A DNA stretch of 64,000 bases from Streptococcus ruminicola (GTDB lineage: Bacteria > Bacillota > Bacilli > Lactobacillales > Streptococcaceae): assembly GCF_011387195.1 (NCBI RefSeq), contig NZ_CP046919.1:1240001-1304000 (forward strand), given 5' to 3'. The translations under genes were made by a program, and so were the position numbers. Shown here piece after piece: positions 8,182 to 17,297 of the stretch; the first letter of the stretch is position 1; each line of letters opens with the position of its first letter. Under the pieces are notes generated by a model. That model saw nothing but the letters and a program-made list of their open reading frames with translations. It was not told the DNA's origin and ran no database searches.

Positions 8182-9024
8182 TTGAAAACAATTATTAAGA
8201 ATCAGACTTACGACGAGGAGCGAGCTTTATATGCTAGCTCTGATATTTTGGGGGATACTTGTCAATTTACTGGGGCTGCTGATGGCGAAAGTGCCTTAAA
8301 AGAAAGTAAGAATATCGAAGTAAGAGACTCTTATTTTAATTTACGCTATCCATTTTGGCACGACAAAGATTTGGTGATAACTGACTCAGAAATGACGGAA
8401 AATTGCAGAGCTGCCCTCTGGTATTCAGATGATATTAGGATTAGCCATTCAAAATTACATGGGATTAAAGCTTTACGCGAATGTTCAAATGTTGCCATTT
8501 CAGACAGTGAGATTATCTCACCTGAATTTGGTTGGTCAGTGAAAGATATTGCAATGACGGATACTGTTGTTACTAGTGAATATTTTATGTTGCATTCAGA
8601 GAGACTTCATTTTCATCAGGTGACTTTGAACGGAAAATATTCTTTTCAGTACATTACGGATTCCGTTTTTGAGGATTGCGAGTTTAATACGAAAGATGCT
8701 TTTTGGCATGCTAAAAATGTTGTTATTAAAAACAGTATTATTAAGGGTGAATATCTCGCTTGGTATAGCGAAAATGTGACCTTTGAAAATTGTACTATCA
8801 TTGGAACGCAACCTTTTTGCTACTGTAAAAATCTAACCTTGATTAATTGTAAAATGCTTGATGCAGATTTAGCTTTTGAAAAATCAGAGGTTACAGCCAG
8901 CATTACAACAGCAATGATTAGTATCAAAAATCCTTTAAGCGGAGTGATTACAGTTTCTAATCTTGATGAGCTGATAATGGATGATGCTACGGCTAAAGGA
9001 AAAGTTATTATCCGTAATCAATAG
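8182..9024 (+). CDS. DUF3737 family protein (right-handed beta-helix)
   Basis: 280 residues when started at the TTG at 8182, with AAGGAG ending 6 bases upstream; this gives MKTIIKNQTYDEERALY, matching the usual beginning of DUF3737 proteins. The sequence is a run of short repeats of the form 'S.N..I.DS.I', each followed by aromatic WH/WYS residues, which predicts a pectate-lyase-like parallel beta-helix. No signal peptide, so cytosolic. Biochemical function is unknown. It stands alone between a terminator and the nagA promoter. Confidence 0.8.
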   Translation: MKTIIKNQTYDEERALYASSDILGDTCQFTGAADGESALKESKNIEVRDSYFNLRYPFWHDKDLVITDSEMTENCRAALWYSDDIRISHSKLHGIKALRECSNVAISDSEIISPEFGWSVKDIAMTDTVVTSEYFMLHSERLHFHQVTLNGKYSFQYITDSVFEDCEFNTKDAFWHAKNVVIKNSIIKGEYLAWYSENVTFENCTIIGTQPFCYCKNLTLINCKMLDADLAFEKSEVTASITTAMISIKNPLSGVITVSNLDELIMDDATAKGKVIIRNQ

Positions 9025-9054
9025 AAAGTCCGTTAAGAAAAATTGGTCTAATTT

Positions 9055-9066
9055 TGGTATATACCA
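9055..9066. promoter_or_regulatory. NagR-like (GntR family) operator of nagA
   Basis: TGGTATATACCA is a perfect 12-bp palindrome directly abutting the nagA -35 hexamer. It resembles the dre-type sites bound by the GlcNAc-6-P-responsive GntR regulators NagR/DasR. Binding itself is inference. Confidence 0.6.
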
Positions 9067-9095
9067 TTTACAAAAAAGCGCTTTTATTTTATAAT
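9067..9095 (+). promoter_or_regulatory. nagA promoter with cre-like core in the spacer
   Basis: TTTACA (9067-9072), a 17-base spacer, TATAAT (9090-9095). The spacer contains AAAAGCGCTTTT, close to a CcpA cre core but with about three mismatches in the flanks. Confidence 0.7.
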
Positions 9096-9116
9096 ATAAG
9101 CATGGAGGCGATTCAA

Positions 9117-10265
9117 ATGACAAAATATATCAAAGCAGATGAATTTTACTATCCTTACCATGTAAAAGGTGCGGGTTACCTTGCTATTGAAAATGGTCGT
9201 TTCGGTGATTGGCAAGAAGAAGCACCACATGGCGCAGAAATTATAGATTATTCAGGTTTTAGTGTGGCACCTGGTTTAGTTGATACACACATTCATGGCT
9301 TTGCTGGTGTTGATGTGATGGATAACACCCAAGAAGCTTTTAAGACTATGAGTGAAGCCCTTTTGGGTGCTGGTGTGACAAGTTTCTTACCGACAGCCTT
9401 GACAGCTTCATTTGATACTCTTGACGATATTTGTCGCACAGCAGCAGATGTCGCAGGTCAAGAAAAGGGAGCACGCATTCAAGGACTTTTCTTTGAGGGA
9501 CCTTATTTTACTGAAAAATACAAAGGTGCTCAAAATCCATCTTATATGAAAAATCCTTCAACTGCTGAACTTGATCAATGGTTGGAAAGTTCAAAAGGAC
9601 TCTTGAAAAAAATTGCTTTAGCACCTGAACGAGATGAAGTTGAAGACTTTATCAATTATGCAAATGATAAAAATGTGATTGTGGCTCTTGGACACTCTGA
9701 TGCGACATATAATCAAGCCGCAAAAGCAGTGGAAGCAGGAGCTTCTGTCTGGGTGCATGCCTATAATGGTATGCGCGGACTTAATCACCGTGAACCTGGT
9801 ATGGTAGGTGCTGTTTATGAAATGCCAAATACTTATGCTGAATTGATTTGTGACGGACATCATGTTCATCCATCAGCTTGTGACATTTTGATGCACCAAA
9901 AAGATCATGAACACGTGGTTTTGATTACAGATTGTATGAGTGCTGGTGGTCTTAAAGATGGTGACTACATGCTTGGTGAATTTCCTGTGACTGTTGAAAA
10001 GGGAACAGCACGCTTGAAATCAAATGGAGCTCTTGCTGGTTCAATTCTTCAGTTGAAAGATGCCGTTAAAAATGTGGTTAATTGGGGAATTGCTTCAAAA
10101 GCGCAAGCTATTAGCATGGCAAGTCTCACAGCAGCAATCTCAGTTGGCATTGACGATAAATGCGGTCAAATCAAAAAAGGTCGTTTGGCAGACTTCATTG
10201 TCTTAGATAAGGATCTTGATTTACGGGCAACTTATCTTGGCGGACAAGAAGCCTGGAAAGCGTAA
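9117..10265 (+). CDS. nagA: N-acetylglucosamine-6-phosphate deacetylase NagA
   Basis: 382 residues, normal for the family. It converts GlcNAc-6-P to glucosamine-6-P plus acetate in the cytosol, feeding amino sugars to glycolysis or wall precursors. Visible motifs of the amidohydrolase fold: DTHIHG (His58, His60), GHSDATY, HAYNGM and TDCMSAGG with the catalytic Asp. The ATG at 9117 is preceded by GGAGG; the longer frame from 9054 would begin upstream of the -35, so it is rejected. It is monocistronic. The NagR-like palindrome suggests induction by amino sugars. Confidence 0.95.
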   Translation: MTKYIKADEFYYPYHVKGAGYLAIENGRFGDWQEEAPHGAEIIDYSGFSVAPGLVDTHIHGFAGVDVMDNTQEAFKTMSEALLGAGVTSFLPTALTASFDTLDDICRTAADVAGQEKGARIQGLFFEGPYFTEKYKGAQNPSYMKNPSTAELDQWLESSKGLLKKIALAPERDEVEDFINYANDKNVIVALGHSDATYNQAAKAVEAGASVWVHAYNGMRGLNHREPGMVGAVYEMPNTYAELICDGHHVHPSACDILMHQKDHEHVVLITDCMSAGGLKDGDYMLGEFPVTVEKGTARLKSNGALAGSILQLKDAVKNVVNWGIASKAQAISMASLTAAISVGIDDKCGQIKKGRLADFIVLDKDLDLRATYLGGQEAWKA

Positions 10266-10272
10266 TAGACTA

Positions 10273-10308
10273 AAAGTTGAATTTACAGTAGTAGATTCAG
10301 CTTTTTTG
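10273..10308 (+). terminator. Intrinsic terminator of nagA
   Basis: Stem AAGTTGAAT / ATTCAGCTT (one wobble) followed by a T run. Confidence 0.8.
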
Positions 10309-10316
10309 ATATTTAC

Positions 10317-10345
10317 TAGACACCCAATTACATTTGTGCTAAAAT
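10317..10345 (+). promoter_or_regulatory. Promoter of the glyQS T-box transcript
   Basis: TAGACA (10317-10322), 17-base spacer, TAAAAT (10340-10345), directly before the T-box leader. Confidence 0.6.
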
Positions 10346-10351
10346 AGCTGG

Positions 10352-10546
10352 TGAAGAGAGAGGGCCTCATGGTGTTTCTTAGCGAGTCCGAGGTGGTGGA
10401 AGTCGGATGAAACTAAAATGAGTCGCTGGCGCTTTCGCTTAGCTAGGCTAAGTTAAAATCAGATAAATGAAGTAATAAAATAGGGTGGAACCGCGTTTTA
10501 ACGCCCCTTATGAGGTATCATATGGGTGTGTTGGCGGTTCTTTTAT
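10352..10546 (+). ncRNA. T-box leader (tRNA-Gly-sensing riboswitch) of glyQS
   Basis: The conserved T-box sequence AGGGTGGAACCGCG is at 10482-10495. Stem I begins at GAAGAGAGAGGGCC and carries GAGTCCGAGGTGGTGGAAG, the usual distal-loop layout. A GGC triplet at 10428-10430 in the 3' side is a plausible glycine specifier, though I could not fold the stem to prove it. The terminator pairs GGAACCGC with GCGGTTC and ends in TTTT at about 10540. Uncharged tRNA-Gly is expected to pair with the T-box bulge and favour the antiterminator. Confidence 0.92.
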
Positions 10547-10612
10547 TATGGAAACGGCTGACTTCCAGATGATACTTCGCCAAACTAAGTTAACAAAATA
10601 AGGAGTAGATGT

Positions 10613-11530
10613 ATGTCTAAAAAATTGACTTTCCAAGAAATTATTTTGACTTTGCAACAATTTTGGAATGACCAAGGTTGTATGTTAATGCAAGCTTACG
10701 ATAATGAAAAAGGTGCTGGTACAATGAGCCCTTACACATTCCTTCGTGCCATCGGTCCAGAACCATGGAATGCAGCTTACGTAGAACCATCACGTCGTCC
10801 AGCAGATGGTCGTTATGGTGAAAACCCTAACCGTCTTTACCAACACCACCAATTCCAAGTTGTTATGAAACCATCTCCATCAAACATTCAAGAACTTTAC
10901 CTTGAGTCATTGGAACGTTTGGGAATCAACACTTTGGAACACGATATTCGTTTCGTTGAAGATAACTGGGAAAACCCATCAACTGGTTCAGCTGGTCTTG
11001 GTTGGGAAGTTTGGCTTGACGGTATGGAAATCACTCAATTTACTTACTTCCAACAAGTTGGTGGTTTGCAAACTGGTCCTGTAACTTCAGAAGTTACTTA
11101 CGGTCTTGAACGTTTGGCATCATACATCCAAGAAGTGGATTCAGTTTATGATATCGAATGGGCTCCAGGTGTAAAATACGGTGAAATCTTCCTTCAACCA
11201 GAATTTGAACACTCAAAATACTCATTTGAAATTTCTAACCAAGATATGCTTCTTGAAAACTTTGAAAAATTTGAAACAGAAGCAAAACGTTGCTTGGAAG
11301 AAAACTTGGTTCACCCAGCTTACGACTACGTTTTGAAATGTTCACACACATTCAACTTGCTTGATGCGCGTGGTGCTGTTTCTGTAACAGAACGTGCTGG
11401 TTACATCGCTCGTATCCGTAACTTGGCTCGTGTCGTTGCTAAAACATTTGTTGCTGAACGTAAACGCCTTGGTTACCCATTACTTGATGAAGCAACACGT
11501 GAAAAACTTTTGAAGGAGGATGCTGAATAA
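10613..11530 (+). CDS. glyQ: Glycyl-tRNA synthetase alpha subunit GlyQ
   Basis: 305 residues, the full length of the bacterial alpha subunit of the alpha2-beta2 class II enzyme. It carries the catalytic core that makes glycyl-adenylate; [15 protein letters not shown] and the following [17 protein letters not shown] are hallmark regions. SD AAGGAG (10600-10605) precedes the ATG. It overlaps glyS by one base (TAATG). Expression is governed by the T-box leader. Codon use is strongly biased, as in a highly expressed gene. Confidence 0.97.
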   Translation: MSKKLTFQEIILTLQQFWNDQGCMLMQAYDNEKGAGTMSPYTFLRAIGPEPWNAAYVEPSRRPADGRYGENPNRLYQHHQFQVVMKPSPSNIQELYLESLERLGINTLEHDIRFVEDNWENPSTGSAGLGWEVWLDGMEITQFTYFQQVGGLQTGPVTSEVTYGLERLASYIQEVDSVYDIEWAPGVKYGEIFLQPEFEHSKYSFEISNQDMLLENFEKFETEAKRCLEENLVHPAYDYVLKCSHTFNLLDARGAVSVTERAGYIARIRNLARVVAKTFVAERKRLGYPLLDEATREKLLKEDAE

Positions 11531-13569
11531 TGGCTAAAAATTTACTTGTAGAACTTGGTTTAGAAGAATTACCAGCTTATGTTGTTACTCCAAGTGAAAA
11601 ACAACTTGGCGACCGCATGGCAGCATTTTTGAAAGAAAAACGTTTGGCTTTTGAAGGCATTCAAACTTTCTCAACTCCACGTCGTTTGGCTGTACGTGTT
11701 CTTGGTCTTGCTGATGCTCAAACTGATTTGACAGAAGATTTCAAAGGTCCTTCTAAAAAAATCGCTTTGGATGCTGATGGTAACTTTACAAAAGCTGCTC
11801 AAGGTTTTGTTCGTGGTAAAGGTTTGACAACTGATGATATCGAATTCCGCGAAGTCAAAGGTGAAGAGTATGTTTACGTTACAAAACATGAAGCAGGAAA
11901 AGCTGCTAAAGAAGTTCTTGTAGACATTCCAGAAATCTTGTCAGCAATGACTTTCCCAGTAAACATGCACTGGGCAAACAATACATTTGAATACATTCGC
12001 CCAGTTCACACATTGACTGTACTTCTTGATGACGAAGCTCTTGACCTTGACTTCTTGGATATCCACTCAGGTCGCGTGAGCCGTGGTCACCGTTTCCTTG
12101 GTCACGAAACAGAAATCGCAACTGCTGATTCATACGAAGAAGATTTGCGTAAAGTCTTTGTTATCGCAGATGCTAAAGAACGTCAAGAAATGATTGTTAA
12201 CCAAATCAAAGCTATCGAAAAAGCTGAAAACGTTCGTGTTGAAATCGATGATGAATTGCTTAACGAAGTGCTTAACTTGGTTGAATACCCAACTGCTTTC
12301 ATGGGTAGCTTCGATACTAAATATCTTGAAGTTCCAGAAGAAGTGCTCGTTACTTCAATGAAAAACCACCAACGTTACTTCGTTGTTCGTGACCTTGATG
12401 GCAACTTGATGCCAAACTTCATCTCAGTTCGTAACGGTAACGAAAAACACATCGAAAACGTCATTAAAGGTAATGAAAAAGTTCTTGTTGCTCGTTTGGA
12501 AGATGGAGAATTCTTCTGGCGTGAAGACCAAAAACTTAACATCGCTGACCTTGTCGCTAAACTTGATAACGTAACATTCCACGAAAAAATTGGTTCACTT
12601 TCAGAACACATGAAACGTAGCAAAGTGATTGCTGCTTACCTTGCTGAAAAAGCTGGCGCTTCTGCTGAAGAAAGCAAAGCACTTGCACGAGCTGCCGAAA
12701 TCTACAAATTTGACCTATTGACAGGTATGGTTGGTGAATTTGACGAATTGCAAGGTATTATGGGTGAAAAATATGCCCTTCTTGCTGGTGAGGATGCCGC
12801 AGTAGCAGCAGCTATTCGTGAACACTACCTTCCAAACTCAGCTGATGGTGACCTTCCAGAAACTAAAGTTGGTGCACTTTTGGCACTTGCTGATAAATTG
12901 GATACAATCTTGTCATTCTTCTCAGTTGGTTTGATTCCATCAGGCTCAAACGACCCATACGCTCTTCGTCGTGCGACAGCTGGTGTGGTTCGTATCATGG
13001 ATGCCTTTGGTTTGAAAATTCCAATGGATGAATTGGTTGACAACCTTTACGCTTTGGAATTTGATAGCTTGACATACGAACACAAAGCAGAAGTTATGGA
13101 CTTCATCCGTGCGCGTGTTGAAAAAATGATGAACAAATCAGTTTCTAAAGACATTAAAGAAGCTGTTCTTGCTGGTTCAAACTTTGTTGTGGCTGAAATG
13201 CTTGAAGCTGCTGACGCTCTTGTTGAAGCAAGCAAAGCAGAAGGTTACAAAGCCGCTGTTGAAAGCCTTTCACGTGTCTTCAATCTTGCTGAAAAAGCAC
13301 AAGCAGGTGTAGCAGTTGATGCAAGCTTGTTTGAAAATGACGAAGAAAAAGCTTTGGCACAAGCTGCAGCAGACTTAAACTTGGCTGGCTCTGCTAGCGA
13401 TAAATTGGCACAATTATTTGCACTAAGTTCAGTTATTGACAAATTCTTTGACAATACAATGGTTATGGTAGATAATGAAGCTGTTAAAAATAACCGCTTA
13501 GCTATTCTTGCTGAATTGACAGCAAAAGCAAGCAGCGTTGCCGCATTTAACAAATTGAATACCAAATAA
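11530..13569 (+). CDS. glyS: Glycyl-tRNA synthetase beta subunit GlyS
   Basis: 679 residues, normal for GlyS. The N-terminus [19 protein letters not shown] and the internal [12 protein letters not shown] and DPYALRR motifs are typical, and a DALR anticodon-binding region forms the C-terminus. The beta subunit recognises tRNA-Gly and is required with GlyQ for charging. Translation is coupled to glyQ through the TAATG overlap; AAGGAGG at 11514-11520 serves as SD. Confidence 0.97.
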   Translation: MAKNLLVELGLEELPAYVVTPSEKQLGDRMAAFLKEKRLAFEGIQTFSTPRRLAVRVLGLADAQTDLTEDFKGPSKKIALDADGNFTKAAQGFVRGKGLTTDDIEFREVKGEEYVYVTKHEAGKAAKEVLVDIPEILSAMTFPVNMHWANNTFEYIRPVHTLTVLLDDEALDLDFLDIHSGRVSRGHRFLGHETEIATADSYEEDLRKVFVIADAKERQEMIVNQIKAIEKAENVRVEIDDELLNEVLNLVEYPTAFMGSFDTKYLEVPEEVLVTSMKNHQRYFVVRDLDGNLMPNFISVRNGNEKHIENVIKGNEKVLVARLEDGEFFWREDQKLNIADLVAKLDNVTFHEKIGSLSEHMKRSKVIAAYLAEKAGASAEESKALARAAEIYKFDLLTGMVGEFDELQGIMGEKYALLAGEDAAVAAAIREHYLPNSADGDLPETKVGALLALADKLDTILSFFSVGLIPSGSNDPYALRRATAGVVRIMDAFGLKIPMDELVDNLYALEFDSLTYEHKAEVMDFIRARVEKMMNKSVSKDIKEAVLAGSNFVVAEMLEAADALVEASKAEGYKAAVESLSRVFNLAEKAQAGVAVDASLFENDEEKALAQAAADLNLAGSASDKLAQLFALSSVIDKFFDNTMVMVDNEAVKNNRLAILAELTAKASSVAAFNKLNTK

Positions 13570-13574
13570 GCTTA

Positions 13575-13601
13575 AGAAATCTACTCTTTGAGTAGATTTC
13601 T
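13575..13601 (+). terminator. Strong hairpin after glyS, without a T run
   Basis: AGAAATCTACTC / GAGTAGATTTCT with a 3-base loop forms a 12-bp stem 5 bases after the stop. It is followed by TGGCG, so it may act as a 3' stabiliser or a weak terminator rather than a classic intrinsic terminator. Confidence 0.55.
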
Positions 13602-13695
13602 GGCGTATATCAGACTTCTTAGTTTAGAGGTTTTGGTAAATTATAGAAAGGAAATAACGTTTAAACATAATTTAGACGTTAGGTGAGTCTTACTC

Positions 13696-13953
13696 ATGAA
13701 TGAAAAAAAGATTCAACGTATTAATGAACTTGCACGCAAGAAAAAAACAGTTGGTTTGACTGGTCCAGAAAAAGTTGAACAAGCTAAATTGCGTAAAGAG
13801 TATATTGAAGGTTACCGTCATTCACTTCTTCACCACATCGCTGGTATTAAAATCGTCGATGAAGATGGAAATGATGTGACACCAGAAAAACTTCGTCAAT
13901 TGCAACGTGAACGTGGTTTGCACGGTCGTAGCCTTGACGATCCAAATTCATAA
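13696..13953 (+). CDS. DUF896 (UPF0291) family protein, YnzC-like
   Basis: An 85-residue charged cytosolic protein. The N-terminal two thirds form the family's helical hairpin ([18 protein letters not shown], then [14 protein letters not shown]), and a short C-terminal tail ends with [13 protein letters not shown]. Family members are small, widespread in Firmicutes and of uncertain function; YnzC of Bacillus lies in the SOS-linked yneA operon, but no such context exists here. SD AGGTGAG precedes the ATG. It is followed by its own terminator. Confidence 0.88.
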   Translation: MNEKKIQRINELARKKKTVGLTGPEKVEQAKLRKEYIEGYRHSLLHHIAGIKIVDEDGNDVTPEKLRQLQRERGLHGRSLDDPNS

Positions 13954-13959
13954 GAAAAT

Positions 13960-13988
13960 CGCTCAGCTATGTTTAGCTGGGCTTTTTT
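13960..13988 (+). terminator. Intrinsic terminator of the DUF896 gene
   Basis: Stem GCTCAGCTA / TAGCTGGGC (one wobble), 4-base loop, then six T. Confidence 0.85.
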
Positions 13989-14044
13989 AGAAACTGCTTA
14001 CAAGAAAGCAAATAACAATTTAATTTAAAAAGTCAAGTTTTTTA

Positions 14045-14053
14045 TGATATAAT
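14045..14053 (+). promoter_or_regulatory. Extended -10 promoter of tkt
   Basis: TGATATAAT at 14045-14053, about 50 bases before the tkt ATG; TTTAAA near 14024 is a weak -35. Confidence 0.5.
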
Positions 14054-14104
14054 AGAATCCGAACAATAATACTTTAAGTCCTTAAAAACAGAAAGGTTTC
14101 ACTC

Positions 14105-16090
14105 ATGACATTTGATGCTATTGATCAGTTGGCAGTAAACACTGTCCGTACGCTCTCAATTGATGCCATTCAGGCAGCCAATTCAGGTCACCCAGGTCTT
14201 CCAATGGGAGCTGCACCTATGGCTTACGTTCTTTGGAATCATGTAATGAATGTTAATCCAAAGACAAGTCGTTCTTGGTCTAACCGCGACCGTTTCGTAT
14301 TGTCTGCAGGTCACGGTTCTGCTCTTTTGTATAGCCTACTTCACTTATCAGGCTACGATGTAACAATCGATGACTTGAAGAACTTCCGTCAATGGGGTTC
14401 AAAAACACCAGGTCACCCAGAAGTTAACCATACTGATGGTGTAGAAGCAACTACAGGACCACTTGGTCAAGGTATCGCTAACGCTGTTGGTATGGCAATG
14501 GCAGAAGCTCACTTAGCTGCTAAATTTAACAAACCAGGCTTTGATATTGTAGACCACTACACTTATGCTTTGCATGGTGATGGTTGTTTGATGGAAGGTG
14601 TCAGCCAAGAAGCTGCTAGTCTTGCAGGTCACTTAAAACTTGGTAAATTAGTCCTTCTTTACGATTCAAATGACATCTCACTTGATGGTCCAACATCAAA
14701 AGCCTTTACAGAAGATATTAAAGGTAAATTCGAAGCTTACGGTTGGCAACATATCTTGGTTAAAGATGGTAACGACCTTGAAGCTATTGCTAAAGCTATC
14801 GAAGAAGCTAAAGCTGAAACAGAAAAACCATCTATCATCGAAGTGAAAACAATCATTGGCTTCGGTGCTGAAAAACAAGGTACATCAGCTGTTCACGGTG
14901 CCCCTCTTGGTGTTGATGGAATTGCTTATGCTAAAAAATCTTACGGTTGGGAATATCCAGAATTCACAGTACCAGAAGAAGTTGCTAAACGCTTTGAAGT
15001 TGGTATCAAATTCCGTGGTGAAGCTGCTGAAAACGCATGGGAAACTAAATTCCGTGAATACGAAGCTGCTTACCCAGAATTAGCTGCTGAATACAAAGCT
15101 GCATTTGCTAACAAACCAGTTGACGTGAAACTTGACGACTTCGAACTTGGAACTAGCCTTGCTAGCCGTTCATCAAGTCAACAAGCTATCCAACAAATCT
15201 CAGCTCAAGTCCCATCATTCTGGGGTGGTTCAGCTGACCTTTCTGCATCAAATAATACAATGGTCAAAGTAGAATCTGATTTCCAACCAGATAACTACCT
15301 TGGTCGTAACATCTGGTTTGGTGTTCGTGAATTCGCTATGGCTGCTGCAATGAACGGTATCGCTCTTCATGGTGGTACTCGTGTTTACGGTGGTACATTC
15401 TTCGTATTCTCAAACTACCTTCTTCCAGCTGTTCGTATGGCTGCCCTTCAACAATTACCAACTGTTTATGTTATGACACACGATTCAATCGCTGTTGGTG
15501 AAGATGGTCCAACTCACGAACCAATTGAACAATTAGCTAGCGTTCGTTCTATGCCTAACCTTAACGTTATCCGCCCAGCCGATGGTAATGAAACAAACGC
15601 TGCATGGAAACGTGCTCTTGCCGAAACAACTCGTCCAACAATGCTTATCTTAACTCGTCAAAATCTTCCTGTTCTTGAAGGAACAAAAGAATTGGCAGAA
15701 GAAGGTTTGAACAAAGGTGCTTACATTATTTCAGAAGCTAAAGGTGACCTTGACGGTATCCTTATCGCTACAGGTTCTGAAGTGAAATTGGCTCTTGACA
15801 CTCAAGCTGCTTTGGAAGCTAAAGGTGTTCACGTTCGCGTGGTTTCAATGCCAGCACAAAATATCTTTGACGAACAAGATGCTGCTTATAAAGAAAGCAT
15901 CCTTCCAGCTAACGTTACAAAACGTTTGGCAATCGAAGCTGGTTCAAGCTTTGGTTGGGGCAAATATGTCGGTCTCCAAGGTAAAACTCTTACAATCGAT
16001 ACTTGGGGAGCTTCAGCACCAGGTGCTAAAATCTTTGAAGAATATGGATTCACAGTTGATAACGCTGTTAGCCTTTACGAATCATTGTAA
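14105..16090 (+). CDS. tkt: Transketolase
   Basis: 661 residues, full length. It transfers two-carbon ketol units in the non-oxidative pentose phosphate pathway, with thiamine diphosphate and a divalent metal. Seen: N-terminal [18 protein letters not shown], the ThDP/metal motif starting GDGCLMEG and ending with the Asn of LYDSND, and the pyrimidine-domain [19 protein letters not shown]. Codon use is highly biased. It is monocistronic, with its own promoter and terminator. Confidence 0.97.
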   Translation: MTFDAIDQLAVNTVRTLSIDAIQAANSGHPGLPMGAAPMAYVLWNHVMNVNPKTSRSWSNRDRFVLSAGHGSALLYSLLHLSGYDVTIDDLKNFRQWGSKTPGHPEVNHTDGVEATTGPLGQGIANAVGMAMAEAHLAAKFNKPGFDIVDHYTYALHGDGCLMEGVSQEAASLAGHLKLGKLVLLYDSNDISLDGPTSKAFTEDIKGKFEAYGWQHILVKDGNDLEAIAKAIEEAKAETEKPSIIEVKTIIGFGAEKQGTSAVHGAPLGVDGIAYAKKSYGWEYPEFTVPEEVAKRFEVGIKFRGEAAENAWETKFREYEAAYPELAAEYKAAFANKPVDVKLDDFELGTSLASRSSSQQAIQQISAQVPSFWGGSADLSASNNTMVKVESDFQPDNYLGRNIWFGVREFAMAAAMNGIALHGGTRVYGGTFFVFSNYLLPAVRMAALQQLPTVYVMTHDSIAVGEDGPTHEPIEQLASVRSMPNLNVIRPADGNETNAAWKRALAETTRPTMLILTRQNLPVLEGTKELAEEGLNKGAYIISEAKGDLDGILIATGSEVKLALDTQAALEAKGVHVRVVSMPAQNIFDEQDAAYKESILPANVTKRLAIEAGSSFGWGKYVGLQGKTLTIDTWGASAPGAKIFEEYGFTVDNAVSLYESL

Positions 16091-16109
16091 TCCTTAATAA
16101 ATCATTATA

Positions 16110-16140
16110 AAAAGTCCTTGCTTTTGGCAAGGGCTTTTTT
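16110..16140 (+). terminator. Intrinsic terminator of tkt
   Basis: Stem AAGTCCTTGC / GCAAGGGCTT (one wobble), TTTTG loop, six T. Confidence 0.87.
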
Positions 16141-16148
16141 ATAATCAT

Positions 16149-16186
16149 TTGACAAATAGTGTAAGAAAGGGTAAGATATTGTAAAA
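16149..16186 (+). promoter_or_regulatory. Promoter of the immunity-like gene with 10-bp phased repeats
   Basis: TTGACA (16149-16154), 17-base spacer, TAAGAT (16172-16177). GTAAGA, GTAAGA and GTAAAA start at 16161, 16171 and 16181, exactly 10 bp apart, covering the spacer, the -10 and the expected start point. Such phased repeats suggest a regulator site. Confidence 0.5.
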
Positions 16187-16245
16187 GTTATTTTGTCTTA
16201 TTTTAATAGTACAAATGTATTTAATTTGGGAGAGGAGGAGATTTA

Positions 16246-16539
16246 ATGGATGAAAGATGTAGCAAGCTATATTCAGCTATTAAAGTCGCTTATGAAGATA
16301 TGGTCGTTAGACAGGACGTGAAATTATCTAAAATTTTGCTGTCGGCGTCTAATGAAGTGATTAAGAGTAGAGATGCTGGTTTATGCGCTTTGCATTTGGA
16401 CCGTGACTTGAATCTTTACAGTGCTCATACTGATTTAACACTCCCACGAGGTGTTGAGGAATTAAAAAAATTAACTCAAAAGTGGGCAGCAGAATATTAT
16501 GAAAAAAAGGAAGTTTCAAAGTGGATAAAGCCACTTTGA
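16246..16539 (+). CDS. Small protein resembling bacteriocin immunity proteins (enterocin A immunity type)
   Basis: A 97-residue soluble protein predicted all-helical, with a strong SD (GAGAGGAGGAG). Length, helix pattern and phrases such as LYSAIKVAYED, RDAGLCAL and the LTLPRGVEELKKL segment resemble the small cytosolic immunity proteins that protect against class IIa-type bacteriocins. No bacteriocin precursor with a double-glycine leader is visible nearby, so it would be an orphan immunity gene. The ABC exporter gene starts 22 bases downstream. The assignment is by resemblance only and could be wrong. Confidence 0.45.
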   Translation: MDERCSKLYSAIKVAYEDMVVRQDVKLSKILLSASNEVIKSRDAGLCALHLDRDLNLYSAHTDLTLPRGVEELKKLTQKWAAEYYEKKEVSKWIKPL

Positions 16540-16561
16540 GGAGATTAGGAGGAAAGAAAAA

Positions 16562-17293
16562 ATGATTCGTTTTGAACATGTTTCAAAATTATACGGAGAC
16601 AAGGAGGCACTTAGTGATTTAAATGTAACCATTGAAAATGGGGAAATTTTTGGTTTGATTGGTCATAATGGTGCTGGTAAAACAACGACTATCAGCATTT
16701 TAACGTCAATCATTGATGCGACTTATGGTGAAATTTATGTGGATGATTTGGCTTTATCAGAACATCGTGATGACATTAAAAAACGTATTGGTTATGTTCC
16801 AGATTCACCAGATTTATTCTTGAATTTGGCAGCTAGTGAGTATTGGCATTTCTTGGCAAAGATTTACGGCGTTGCTGAAAAAGAGGTTGATGAACGTATT
16901 GACCGCTTATCACATTTATTTGATATTGCTGAGCATGTTAATGATTTGATTGAAAGTTTCTCACATGGGATGCGTCAAAAAGTCATTGTGATTGGAGCTT
17001 TGATTTCAAATCCTGATATTTGGATTTTGGATGAGCCTTTAACTGGTCTTGACCCGCAAGCTTCTTTTGATTTGAAAGAGATGATGAAAGAGCATGCGCG
17101 TGGTGGCAATACCGTTCTTTTTTCAACACATGTCTTGGCTGTTGCAGAGCAATTGTGTGACCGTATTGGGATTTTAAAAGAAGGCAAATTGATTTTTGTT
17201 GGTTCTTTGGATGAGCTAAAAGCAAATTATCCTGACAAAGATTTGGAAAGCATTTACCTAGAACTTGCTGGACGCAAGGTGGAAGAGGGGTGA
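16562..17293 (+). CDS. ABC transporter ATP-binding protein (EcsA/CcmA-like exporter type)
   Basis: 243 residues, a single nucleotide-binding domain. Walker A GHNGAGKT (residues 34-41), a Q-loop region around GYVPDSPDLFLNL, signature SFSHGMRQK, Walker B IWILDEPLTGLD and the switch His in LFSTHVL are all present, so it should hydrolyse ATP. The short, export-type layout pairs with the polytopic protein encoded 4 bases downstream. The substrate is unknown; the immunity-like gene just upstream makes a role in peptide export or resistance thinkable but unproven. Confidence 0.9.
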   Translation: MIRFEHVSKLYGDKEALSDLNVTIENGEIFGLIGHNGAGKTTTISILTSIIDATYGEIYVDDLALSEHRDDIKKRIGYVPDSPDLFLNLAASEYWHFLAKIYGVAEKEVDERIDRLSHLFDIAEHVNDLIESFSHGMRQKVIVIGALISNPDIWILDEPLTGLDPQASFDLKEMMKEHARGGNTVLFSTHVLAVAEQLCDRIGILKEGKLIFVGSLDELKANYPDKDLESIYLELAGRKVEEG

Positions 17294-17297
17294 GTGT

